Below are positions 1 to 6,055 of a stretch of 8,769 nucleotides of DNA, in pieces (within the stretch, counting starts at the first letter, position 1; each line of letters begins with the position of its first letter). Under the pieces are notes generated by a model. That model made no database searches and was not told where the DNA came from. It was given only the letters and a program-made list of their open reading frames with translations. The stretch comes from JBDSLU01 sp039916225 (lineage in GTDB: Bacteria > Acidobacteriota > Vicinamibacteria > Vicinamibacterales > Vicinamibacteraceae): positions 1 to 8,769 of the forward strand of contig JBDSLU010000525.1 of assembly GCA_039916225.1 (NCBI GenBank), read 5' to 3'. Both the position numbers and the translations under genes were made by a program.

Positions 1-154
1 GCTCGACGGAGGCGATCCGCTGCTTGACGTCGTCCTCGAGCAGCTCGAAGTCGGACGGCTTCAGGTCGACGATCGGCGCGCCCTTGGCGTCGCGCACGAC
101 CACGTCGACGATGATGGCGGTCGTGGACGTCGTGAAGCCGGAGCCGGGTGCCTG
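1..154. repeat. Direct repeat, copy 1 (paralogous VWA gene segment)
   Basis: Positions 1-154 align without gaps to 2207-2360. By eye there are 16 mismatches, so identity is about 90 percent. The copy lies in the coding region of the truncated VWA gene and covers the part just after the signal peptide. The match runs up to the window edge and may continue beyond it. It fits a tandem gene duplication. Confidence 0.85.
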
Positions 155-229
155 GGTGTGCAGAGTAGCCGTTGCGGCGGCGGCAATGGCCGCTCCGGTG
201 ACCAGCAAGCGGACGCAGTGTCGTGGCAT
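1..229 (-). CDS. VWA-type acidobacterial secreted protein, N-terminal part only (truncated by the window edge)
   Basis: The ATG at 227-229 opens a frame of 76 codons that is still open at position 1, so only the N terminus is visible. Residues 1-27 look like a Sec signal peptide (MPRHCVRLL, an Ala-rich core, then a likely cleavage near TLHTQA). From residue 28 the sequence is almost the same as the complete gene next to it: PGSGFTTSTTA, VDVVVRDAKGAPIVDLKPSD and FELLED are shared. This segment is the N-terminal part of the 'VWFA-related acidobacterial domain' family, which normally continues into a von Willebrand A fold. The start lies 13 nt after the stop of the upstream paralogue and has no Shine-Dalgarno on its own strand, so translational coupling within one operon is likely. 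Its function is unknown; the family is thought to be exported. The VWA fold itself is outside the window, so that part is inferred from the paralogue. Confidence 0.85.
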   Translation of the reverse strand, partial: MPRHCVRLLVTGAAIAAAATATLHTQAPGSGFTTSTTAIIVDVVVRDAKGAPIVDLKPSDFELLEDDVKQRIASVE

Positions 230-242
230 CGGAGGTTTCGCG

Positions 243-2453
243 CTAGGGCGCCAGCACGAAGGAGGTCGTCCGTGAGACCGTGTCCTTGCCGTCGGAGACG
301 CTGACGCGCAGCTCGTACGACCCGGCGCCGATCTCGTCCAGCGGCAGTTCGTTGGCGTGTTGCACCAGCCCGGTGTCATCGGCGGGCGGCACGGCCAGCG
401 AGCGGGTCGCCAGCACGTGGCCGCCTTCCGCCAGCTCGACGCGTCCCGTCAGCGGCCGTTTTCCGGCGCGGGCCGTGTAGAAGAACACCAGCGAACCGCG
501 CTGCGACCGTCGAACCGGCGTGCCGAGGTTCGGGTAGATCAGCGTCGAACCTAGATAGAGCGGGTTGCGCGGATCCTTCTGGTCCTCCGGCACGGCCTCG
601 GCGTGGTCGACGAGGATCAGGTCGCTCACCGCGAGCGCGGACGGCTCGCGCGCGGGAACCGCGAGCGGCTGCGCCCCGGTGCCGGCCTGGCCGGAGAGCT
701 CGTCGTAGAGGGCGTAGTCGATCGTGTAGCGCCCGGGATCGAGCATGGGCTGGCGATAGAACAGCACGTCGCCTTGTCGCGCCATGTGAACGTCCTTGGC
801 TGGCCCGGTCATCCGATAGGGCTGGCTGCCTTTGCGGACGGTCTCACCCTTGTCGTCGACGATGCGCGCGAGGATTGTGAAGTGCGTCTGCCACGCGGTC
901 TGGTTGTCGTCGACGAAGTAGGCGACCCCGCTGCCCGGCGCCTTCACGTAGAGCGCGACACGCGTGCTGCCGTCGGCCTCGGGGAACAGGAAGCTGGCGG
1001 CGCGGAGAGGGATTTGCGTCGGCCTCGGCGTAGCCGCCAGCGCCGCCAGCGCGTTCGATTCGAAACGCAGCACGGGCACCGTCCCCAGCGCGGGCACGGC
1101 GACATAGCCGCTGCGGGCACGGACGTCGGCATTGCGGCGCTTCACCGTGACGGCGATGCGCCGGAAGGCGCCGTCCATCGCGGTATTGGTCGACGTGTAG
1201 GTGAGCAGGTAGTGGAAACGCCGATCGGCGTCGATGCGCTGAAACGCCGACACCAGGTCGTTGGTGTTGTCGATCAGGAAGCCGCCCGTCTGCTTCGACA
1301 ACCAGCCGAGGCTGGCGGCGGGATCCTTCCGGATGAGGAACTCGTTCTGCTCGAGCTCACGAGTCATGGATCCGTGCAGATCTTCCCGTTCTTCCGGGAG
1401 GCCCGCCTGTTCGCCTGATATCCGGACGCTGCCGATGCTGCGCGCCGTGGCGAGTTGCCCGCTGTGCACCTTCAGGCCCTTGGCGTCGATCGCGTAGATG
1501 CTGACGTTGGCCCGGTTGGCGGAATCGACGACGGCGCGGAACTTCGCCTCGGCCGCCGGCGGTATCGTCATCCCCTCCGAGAACAGCACGATCGTCTTGC
1601 GGCCGGGCAGCGTGCCGAGCCCCGTGACGAGAGAGGTGAGAGCCGCGCTCTCCAAGTGGCCGTTCCGGTCCCGGATCAGCTCGCCGAAAGATCGTTCCAT
1701 GTTCGAGTAGATCTTCGCGAACCGGGCATCGATGCCGCCGGCCGTATTCGCACTCGCCACCTGCGAGCTCGGGACGACGGGCCGACCGGGCGAGTCGGCC
1801 GACGCCGTCGGCGAGACCTCGCCGTCTGCGTCGCCGTAGGCCGAGCTCATCGGCGGTGAGCGCTGATGGATGGCCGCTTGCGTGGTCGCCGCCCGCTCGA
1901 CGGCCATCGTCAGCCGCGCCCGATCGGTCGTGAACGTCTGCAGCGTCTGGAGGCTGGTGTCGATCGAGAAGACGCCGGCGAAGTCATTGGCCGTCGCCCG
2001 ATCCAGATAGCTGCGCGCCGCGGCGGCCGCGAGGTCGCGGCCCTCGGCCGACAACCGATGGAAGACCAGCGCGATCACGGCAGGCGCGGCGGCGCGGTCG
2101 GCGGACGGCGTGGTGGCGCCGGCTGTCGGCGACTCTGCCGCACGAGGCGTCTTCGCGCCCGTGGCAGCGGCGGGCGCTGGCGTTGCCGCTGAACCCGGCG
2201 CGATCAGCTCGACGGACGCAATCCGCTGCTTGGCGCCGTCCTCGAGCAGCTCGAAGTCCGACGGCTTCAGATCGACGATCGGCGCGCCCTTGGCGTCGCG
2301 CACGACGACGTCGACGACGACAGCGGTGGTCGAGGTCGTGAAGCCGGAGCCCGGCGTCTGCGCGGCGGGTGGCGCCGGAGCCTGTGCCCGCACGGCGGCA
2401 GCGGCTGCCACCGACGCGGCGGCAACGAGGATCCATGAAAACGCCCGGGGCAT
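243..2453 (-). CDS. Secreted VWFA-related acidobacterial domain protein (736 aa)
   Basis: The product is a Sec-exported protein with a von Willebrand A-like fold, probably periplasmic or surface-bound and used for binding partners; no substrate is known. Residues 1-24 form a signal peptide (MPRAFSWILV, poly-Ala core, VRAQA). Residues 42-84 are the conserved N-terminal beta region (VDVVVRDAKGAPIVDLKPSD). Residues 85-124 are an Ala/Pro/Thr linker. Residues 125-420 are the VWA-like fold with the family signatures VFSIDTSLQTLQTF (161-174) and LPGRKTIVLFSEGM (282-295), interrupted by a Ser/Pro/Gly-rich insert at about 195-240. Residues 460-736 look like beta-rich C-terminal domains. The usual metal-site Asp-x-Ser-x-Ser motif appears as FHRLSAE (131-137), so classical MIDAS metal binding is doubtful. 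The frame is open upstream to 2525, but the start at 2453 is chosen because AGGAG sits 7 nt before it and the signal peptide begins there. The downstream paralogue starts 13 nt after its stop. Confidence 0.9.
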   Translation of the reverse strand: MPRAFSWILVAAASVAAAAAVRAQAPAPPAAQTPGSGFTTSTTAVVVDVVVRDAKGAPIVDLKPSDFELLEDGAKQRIASVELIAPGSAATPAPAAATGAKTPRAAESPTAGATTPSADRAAAPAVIALVFHRLSAEGRDLAAAAARSYLDRATANDFAGVFSIDTSLQTLQTFTTDRARLTMAVERAATTQAAIHQRSPPMSSAYGDADGEVSPTASADSPGRPVVPSSQVASANTAGGIDARFAKIYSNMERSFGELIRDRNGHLESAALTSLVTGLGTLPGRKTIVLFSEGMTIPPAAEAKFRAVVDSANRANVSIYAIDAKGLKVHSGQLATARSIGSVRISGEQAGLPEEREDLHGSMTRELEQNEFLIRKDPAASLGWLSKQTGGFLIDNTNDLVSAFQRIDADRRFHYLLTYTSTNTAMDGAFRRIAVTVKRRNADVRARSGYVAVPALGTVPVLRFESNALAALAATPRPTQIPLRAASFLFPEADGSTRVALYVKAPGSGVAYFVDDNQTAWQTHFTILARIVDDKGETVRKGSQPYRMTGPAKDVHMARQGDVLFYRQPMLDPGRYTIDYALYDELSGQAGTGAQPLAVPAREPSALAVSDLILVDHAEAVPEDQKDPRNPLYLGSTLIYPNLGTPVRRSQRGSLVFFYTARAGKRPLTGRVELAEGGHVLATRSLAVPPADDTGLVQHANELPLDEIGAGSYELRVSVSDGKDTVSRTTSFVLAP
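2207..2360. repeat. Direct repeat, copy 2 (paralogous VWA gene segment)
   Basis: This is the partner of 1-154, at an offset of 2206 bp and in the same orientation. It encodes residues of the complete VWA gene from the mature N terminus (PGSGFTTST) to about IASVEL. The similarity ends where the signal-peptide codons begin, since the two leader regions do not align. Confidence 0.85.
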
Positions 2454-2460
2454 CGACGGA

Positions 2461-2465
2461 CTCCT
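2461..2465 (-). promoter_or_regulatory. Shine-Dalgarno site (AGGAG) of the complete VWA gene
   Basis: On the minus strand AGGAG is followed by the 7-nt spacer TCCGTCG and then ATG at 2453. It decides the start: the longer frame reaching 2525 would add 24 residues ahead of a clear signal peptide and has no such site. Confidence 0.75.
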
Positions 2466-2493
2466 GACGGGCAAACCGAGGGCTGGCCTCTGC

Positions 2494-2499
2494 AGTTTA
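2494..2499 (-). promoter_or_regulatory. Candidate -10 element (TAAACT) for the VWA operon
   Basis: The minus strand reads TAAACT here, a TAnnnT hexamer. Transcription would begin near 2487, which gives a leader of about 34 nt containing the AGGAG site. No convincing -35 box is seen at 16-18 nt upstream. The hexamer lies within 14 nt of the opposite-strand hexamer at 2513-2518. Confidence 0.4.
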
Positions 2500-2512
2500 C
2501 CCCCGTTGGTCG

Positions 2513-2518
2513 TAGACT
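2513..2518 (+). promoter_or_regulatory. Candidate -10 element (TAGACT) for the CRTAC1-like gene, predicted leaderless
   Basis: TAGACT ends 5 nt before the ATG at 2524, so the expected transcription start falls on or next to the start codon. No Shine-Dalgarno precedes that ATG. No good -35 box is visible. The same hexamer is found just before the minus-strand gene starting at 7618. Confidence 0.45.
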
Positions 2519-2523
2519 TTGCC

Positions 2524-4830
2524 ATGTCCCGTTGGGCGATTTCCTGGCTCGTCCCCGCCGCCGTCTGCTATGTGGCGGTGGCCGCGGCGCAGGTGGCGAC
2601 GGACCGCGCCGTGGGCTGGGAGCGGGCCCGGGCCGAGATCGCCAAGTATCGGACGACGCTCGACAACTCCGGCCTGGTCGAAGTCGACGCCCGGATTGCG
2701 ACGCGCGTGGACGCCCAGGATCTGCAGGCGCTCTGCCGCGCCCGCACGGATGCGGTGACCGCCGCCCGGCTGTACGGCGAGTCGATGTTGGCCGCCCTGC
2801 CCCCCGGCGACGATCCGATTACCAACGAGAAGCGCGCCAACGCCTGGCGCCAGCTCGGGGCCGTGGCCTCCGCGCAAGGCGACATGGTCACGGCACGGCG
2901 TCACTTCACGGCCGCCCGGGACGCGCTCGCCGCCTACGCCACCGACTATCCGGACCTGGGCAAACGCTGGAGCCTGTTCGACGAAGCGGTCGGCGTCGCG
3001 GCGATGCGTCAAGGCGAGATCGACAATTGCCTGGTGATGACCGGCTCCGATCGCTGCCTGTTTCCGGTCCGCGACGGCGGGCGGCACCACGATCTGAAAG
3101 GCGCCGCCGACGCCTTCGCGACGTTCGCCGCGCTGGCCGATCGCGAGCCGGCCAACCTCGAAGCGCGCTGGCTGCTGAACCTGTCGGCGATGCTGCTCGG
3201 CAAGCACCCCGAAGGCGTGCCGGCGAAGCATCGCCTGGCCGCCGATCTCTTCCGCTCGAAGGTCACCGCGCCGCGCTTCACCGATGTCGCGCGCACCATC
3301 GGCGTCGGTACCAACAGCACCGCCGGCGGCACCATCGTCGACGACTTCGACGGCGACGGTCGGCCGGACATCCTGCTGACGTCGGTCGACTATTGCGCGC
3401 CGGCCCGGCTCTATCGCAACAAGGGCGACGGCACGTTCGAGGATCGCACCGAGGCGTCCGGACTGGCGTCGCAGCTCGGTGGCCTCAACGCCAGCCACGC
3501 CGACGTCGACAACGATGGCGACCTCGATCTCTTCATCCATCGCGGCGGCTGGGAGATCCCGATGCGCAACTCGCTGCTGCGCAACGACGGCACCGGCGTG
3601 TTCACCGATGTGACCAAGGCGGCCGGCCTCGCCAACGGCGTCTTTGCCACCCACTCGGCGGCGTGGGCCGACTACGACAATGACGGCTGGGTCGATCTCT
3701 ACGTCGGTCACGAGCTGGCGCCGAGCCGCCTCTATCGCAACCGCGGCGACGGCACCTTCGAGGACGTGTCGACCAAAGCCGGCGTCGCTGGCAACGCCTT
3801 CACCAAGGGCGTGTCGTGGGGCGACTACGACAACGACGGGTTTCCCGACCTCTACGCGTCGAACATGTTCGGCGACAACTTTCTCTATCGGAACAAGGGC
3901 GATGGCACCTTCGAGGAGATTGGCGCGAAGCTGGGCGTCGAGAAGCCTTTCGCCAGTTTCCCGACCTGGTGGTTCGACTACGACAACGACGGCTGGCTCG
4001 ATTTGTTCGTCGTCGCCTATCCGAACTCGGTCGAGGAGTTCGTCAAGCACTACCTGGGACAGCCGCCGGCGGCGGAGACGCTGAAGCTGTATCGCAACGA
4101 CCAGCGCGGCGGCTTCACCGACGTGTCGGCGGCGATGGGTGTGGCGCGGGTGGTGCCGGCGATGGGCGCCAACGTCGGCGACATCGACAACGATGGCTTC
4201 CTCGACGTCTATCTGGGCACCGGTGCGCCGTCCTTCGGCTCGCTGATCCCGAACATCCTGTTGCGCAACGACGCCGGCCGGCGCTTCGACGACGTGACCG
4301 AAGCGACCGGGACCGGCCACCTGCAGAAGGGGCACGGCATCGCCTTCGCCGACCTCGATGGCGACGGCGACCAGGACATCGTGCTGAACGCCGGCGGCGC
4401 CGTCCCCGGCGACCGCTACGACGACGCCGTCTTCGAGAATCCCGGCACACCGGGCCGGCACTGGATCGATCTGCGGCTGATCGGCGTGAGCTCCAATCGG
4501 GCGGCGATCGGCGCCAAGATCCGCGTCACGGTCGCGCCCACCGCCGGCAGTCGCGGTCCGGCGGCGACCCGCCTGCGCTACCGCGAGGTCTCGAGCGGCG
4601 GATCCTTCGGCTCGAACAGCTACGCCCAGCACGTCGGTCTCGGCGCGGCGACGGCCATCGAGTCGATCGAGATCGAGTGGCCGGCCAGCAAGACGCGACA
4701 GGTGTTCCGCAACCCCCCGGTCGACACCCTCCTCGAGATCCGCGAGGGCGCCGAAGCCCCGGTGGTCCGACCACGGCCGGCATTCCGCCTGGGGCGCGCC
4801 GACGGCGCCGCTCCGCCGCACCAGCACTGA
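2524..4830 (+). CDS. CRTAC1-like secreted protein: FG-GAP/VCBS repeats with ASPIC/UnbV domain (768 aa)
   Basis: The product is probably an exported calcium-binding beta-propeller of the CRTAC1 family; its ligand is unknown. Residues 1-22 are a signal peptide (MSRWAISWLV, cleavage likely after AVAAA). Residues 30-235 form a helical, TPR-like N-terminal region with a Cys pair, NCLVMTGSDRCLFPV at 168-182. Seven calcium loops of the DxDxDG type follow: DFDGDGRPD (274), DVDNDGDLD (327), DYDNDGWVD (383), DYDNDGFPD (434), DYDNDGWLD (485), DIDNDGFLD (553) and DLDGDGDQD (610). Most are followed by LYRN..GDGTFEDV-type strands. Residues 655-740 match ASPIC/UnbV (IGAKIRV, REVSSGGSFGSNS, LGAA, IEIEWP). 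The frame is open upstream to 2110, opposite the VWA gene; 2524 is preferred because the signal peptide starts there. It is divergent from the VWA operon and 34 bp ahead of a TPR gene. Family assignment is firm; role is not. Confidence 0.93.
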   Translation: MSRWAISWLVPAAVCYVAVAAAQVATDRAVGWERARAEIAKYRTTLDNSGLVEVDARIATRVDAQDLQALCRARTDAVTAARLYGESMLAALPPGDDPITNEKRANAWRQLGAVASAQGDMVTARRHFTAARDALAAYATDYPDLGKRWSLFDEAVGVAAMRQGEIDNCLVMTGSDRCLFPVRDGGRHHDLKGAADAFATFAALADREPANLEARWLLNLSAMLLGKHPEGVPAKHRLAADLFRSKVTAPRFTDVARTIGVGTNSTAGGTIVDDFDGDGRPDILLTSVDYCAPARLYRNKGDGTFEDRTEASGLASQLGGLNASHADVDNDGDLDLFIHRGGWEIPMRNSLLRNDGTGVFTDVTKAAGLANGVFATHSAAWADYDNDGWVDLYVGHELAPSRLYRNRGDGTFEDVSTKAGVAGNAFTKGVSWGDYDNDGFPDLYASNMFGDNFLYRNKGDGTFEEIGAKLGVEKPFASFPTWWFDYDNDGWLDLFVVAYPNSVEEFVKHYLGQPPAAETLKLYRNDQRGGFTDVSAAMGVARVVPAMGANVGDIDNDGFLDVYLGTGAPSFGSLIPNILLRNDAGRRFDDVTEATGTGHLQKGHGIAFADLDGDGDQDIVLNAGGAVPGDRYDDAVFENPGTPGRHWIDLRLIGVSSNRAAIGAKIRVTVAPTAGSRGPAATRLRYREVSSGGSFGSNSYAQHVGLGAATAIESIEIEWPASKTRQVFRNPPVDTLLEIREGAEAPVVRPRPAFRLGRADGAAPPHQH
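3670..3990 (+). repeat. Intragenic 153-bp periodic repeat coding for FG-GAP blades
   Basis: GACTACGACAAYGACGG occurs at 3670, 3823 and 3976, exactly 153 bp (51 codons) apart. A second 35-bp element coding LYRNxGDGTFE occurs at 3409-3443, 3730-3764 and 3883-3917, the last two again 153 bp apart. Blades 3-5 of the propeller are therefore alike at DNA level, which points to internal duplication or homogenisation. Confidence 0.75.
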
Positions 4831-4851
4831 CTGCGGGCTCGCCTGCGGCAG

Positions 4852-4857
4852 TACAAT
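4852..4857 (+). promoter_or_regulatory. Candidate -10 element (TACAAT) for the ten-TPR gene, predicted leaderless
   Basis: TACAAT ends 7 nt before the GTG at 4865, with no Shine-Dalgarno between them. It lies in the 34-bp gap after the CRTAC1-like gene. A weak -35 candidate, CTGACT (4827-4832), has a spacer of 19 nt, longer than ideal. The TPR gene may thus have its own promoter besides read-through. Confidence 0.45.
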
Positions 4858-4864
4858 CGATCCC

Positions 4865-6043
4865 GTGACTGTTGCCATTGCCGCGCTCCTGGCGGCCCTC
4901 TCCTCGACCCCGGCCCAGCCTGCGCCTCGGCCTGGGGCTCAGCCAGCGGCTCCGGCTCAGGGCCCGACGATCCCGAAGGCGCCCGACGCGGACGCCCTGC
5001 TGGCGCAGGCGGTCGAGCTGCAGCAGGCGGGAGACCTGTTCGGGGCGGTGACGAACTACGAGGCCTACCTCAAGACCAACCCGGACAACGCCGGCGTGCA
5101 CTCGAACCTGGGCGCCGCCTACGTCCGCATGGGGCGCATCCCCGACGGGATCGCCGAGTACCGCAAGGCGATGGCCATCGATCCGGCCAGCCCGACCTAT
5201 CGGTTCAACCTGGCGCTGGCGCTCTACAAGGGCGGCCGCTACATCGAGGCCGTGACCGAACTGCAGGGGACCATCGAGAAGGCGCCGCGGCACCTCGGCG
5301 CCCGGCTCCTGCTGGGCGACTGCTATCTGCGCCAGGGCCGCTTTCAGGACGTCGTCGATCTGCTGGCGCCGTGGGAGGCGTCCTACGGCAAAGACCGCGG
5401 CTTCGCCTACGTCCTGGGCAGCGCGCTGATCGAAACCGATCGCGTCGACCAGGGGCAGCGTTTCATCGAGACGATCTTCAAGAGCGGTGAGAGCGCCGAG
5501 GGACACCTGCTCATGGGCTCGGTGCAGCTGCGGGCCGGCGATGCCCCGGCGGCGTTGCTGGAGCTGCGCAAGGCCGTCGAGCTGAACCCGACGCTGCCAG
5601 TCGCCAACGGGATGCTCGGCCGGGCGCTGCTCCGCAACGGCGAACACGAAGCCGCGCTGCGGGCCTTCCTGCGCGAGCTCGAGATCAACCCGGACGACTA
5701 CAACACCAACCTCCAGGTCGGCGAGCTGAAGAAGCGCGATCAGAAATTCGAGGACGCCCGCGTCTACGTCGAGCGCGCCGTGAAGATGCGGCCAGACGAC
5801 ATCTCGGCGCGGTTCTCGCTGGCAGGCCTCGAGGTGTCGACCGGCAGGAACGACGAGGCCCGGCAGCTGCTCGAGAGCGTGGTGGCGGCGGCGCCGAAGT
5901 ACTCGGAAGCCTGTGCCCTCCTGGCGACCGTCTACTACCGGCTGCAGCGCAAGGCCGACGGCGATCGCATGCGGGCCCGGGTCGAGGAGCTGAACGCCGA
6001 GGTCCAGGCGCGGCAGCAGGGCGCGCAGCCGCCCAAGCCCTGA
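4865..6043 (+). CDS. Secreted tetratricopeptide repeat protein with ten TPRs (392 aa)
   Basis: The product is probably a periplasmic or outer-surface scaffold that binds partner proteins through a TPR superhelix. Residues 1-17 resemble a short signal peptide (MTVAIAALLAALSS), although it lacks a basic n-region; a Pro/Ala/Gln-rich linker follows to residue 40. From residue 41 the chain divides into ten consecutive 33-34-residue TPRs: 41-74, 75-108, 109-142, 143-176, 177-210, 211-243, 244-277, 278-311, 312-345 and 346-379. The pattern (NLGAAY, EYRKAMAIDP; MLGRAL, FLRELEINPDD) is clear in repeats 1-3 and 6-9; repeats 4-5 are more diverged. A short Gln/Pro-rich tail ends the protein. The start is GTG, without a Shine-Dalgarno but just after a TACAAT hexamer. 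It follows the CRTAC1-like gene by 34 bp in the same direction, so a joint function is likely but not shown. No enzymatic domain is seen. Confidence 0.92.
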   Translation: MTVAIAALLAALSSTPAQPAPRPGAQPAAPAQGPTIPKAPDADALLAQAVELQQAGDLFGAVTNYEAYLKTNPDNAGVHSNLGAAYVRMGRIPDGIAEYRKAMAIDPASPTYRFNLALALYKGGRYIEAVTELQGTIEKAPRHLGARLLLGDCYLRQGRFQDVVDLLAPWEASYGKDRGFAYVLGSALIETDRVDQGQRFIETIFKSGESAEGHLLMGSVQLRAGDAPAALLELRKAVELNPTLPVANGMLGRALLRNGEHEAALRAFLRELEINPDDYNTNLQVGELKKRDQKFEDARVYVERAVKMRPDDISARFSLAGLEVSTGRNDEARQLLESVVAAAPKYSEACALLATVYYRLQRKADGDRMRARVEELNAEVQARQQGAQPPKP

Positions 6044-6055
6044 GCGGCCGCGTCG
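6044..6055. other. 12-bp convergent intergenic junction
   Basis: Only 12 bp (GCGGCCGCGTCG) separate the stop codons of the ten-TPR gene (plus) and the cytochrome/FG-GAP gene (minus). No hairpin plus T-tract is present on either strand, so transcripts may overlap here or end by another mechanism. Confidence 0.7.

Noticed and set aside
603..1418. A 271-codon open frame on the plus strand inside the VWA gene
   Set aside because: It is antisense to a conserved VWA-type protein, has no recognisable motif and no ribosome-binding site; it is a shadow frame.
2110..2523. A 138-codon upstream extension of the CRTAC1-like frame
   Set aside because: The extension overlaps the VWA gene antisense, looks like low-complexity shadow translation, and would bury a clear signal peptide that begins at the ATG at 2524.
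2454..2525. A 24-codon upstream extension of the VWA frame to 2525
   Set aside because: It would put non-signal residues in front of the signal peptide and overlap the other gene's start; AGGAG with a 7-nt spacer supports 2453.
2569..2586. A lipobox around Cys15 of the CRTAC1-like protein, which would make it a lipoprotein
   Set aside because: The residues before Cys are AAV; Val at -1 does not fit the usual Gly/Ala/Ser, and a normal cleavage site (AVAAA) lies a few residues later.
2497..4878. A 793-codon open frame on the minus strand opposite the CRTAC1-like gene
   Set aside because: It lies fully antisense to a gene with clear domains. Its translation is rich in Arg, Val, Asp and Gly without recognisable motifs. 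Long antisense frames are common in GC-rich genes with strong codon bias.
4526..5647. A 373-codon open frame on the minus strand across the junction of the CRTAC1-like and ten-TPR genes
   Set aside because: It is antisense to two well-supported genes and its translation shows no domain or signal peptide.
6044..6055. A bidirectional terminator between the convergent genes
   Set aside because: The gap holds a short GC palindrome (GCGGCCGC) but no stable stem-loop with T-tracts on either side.
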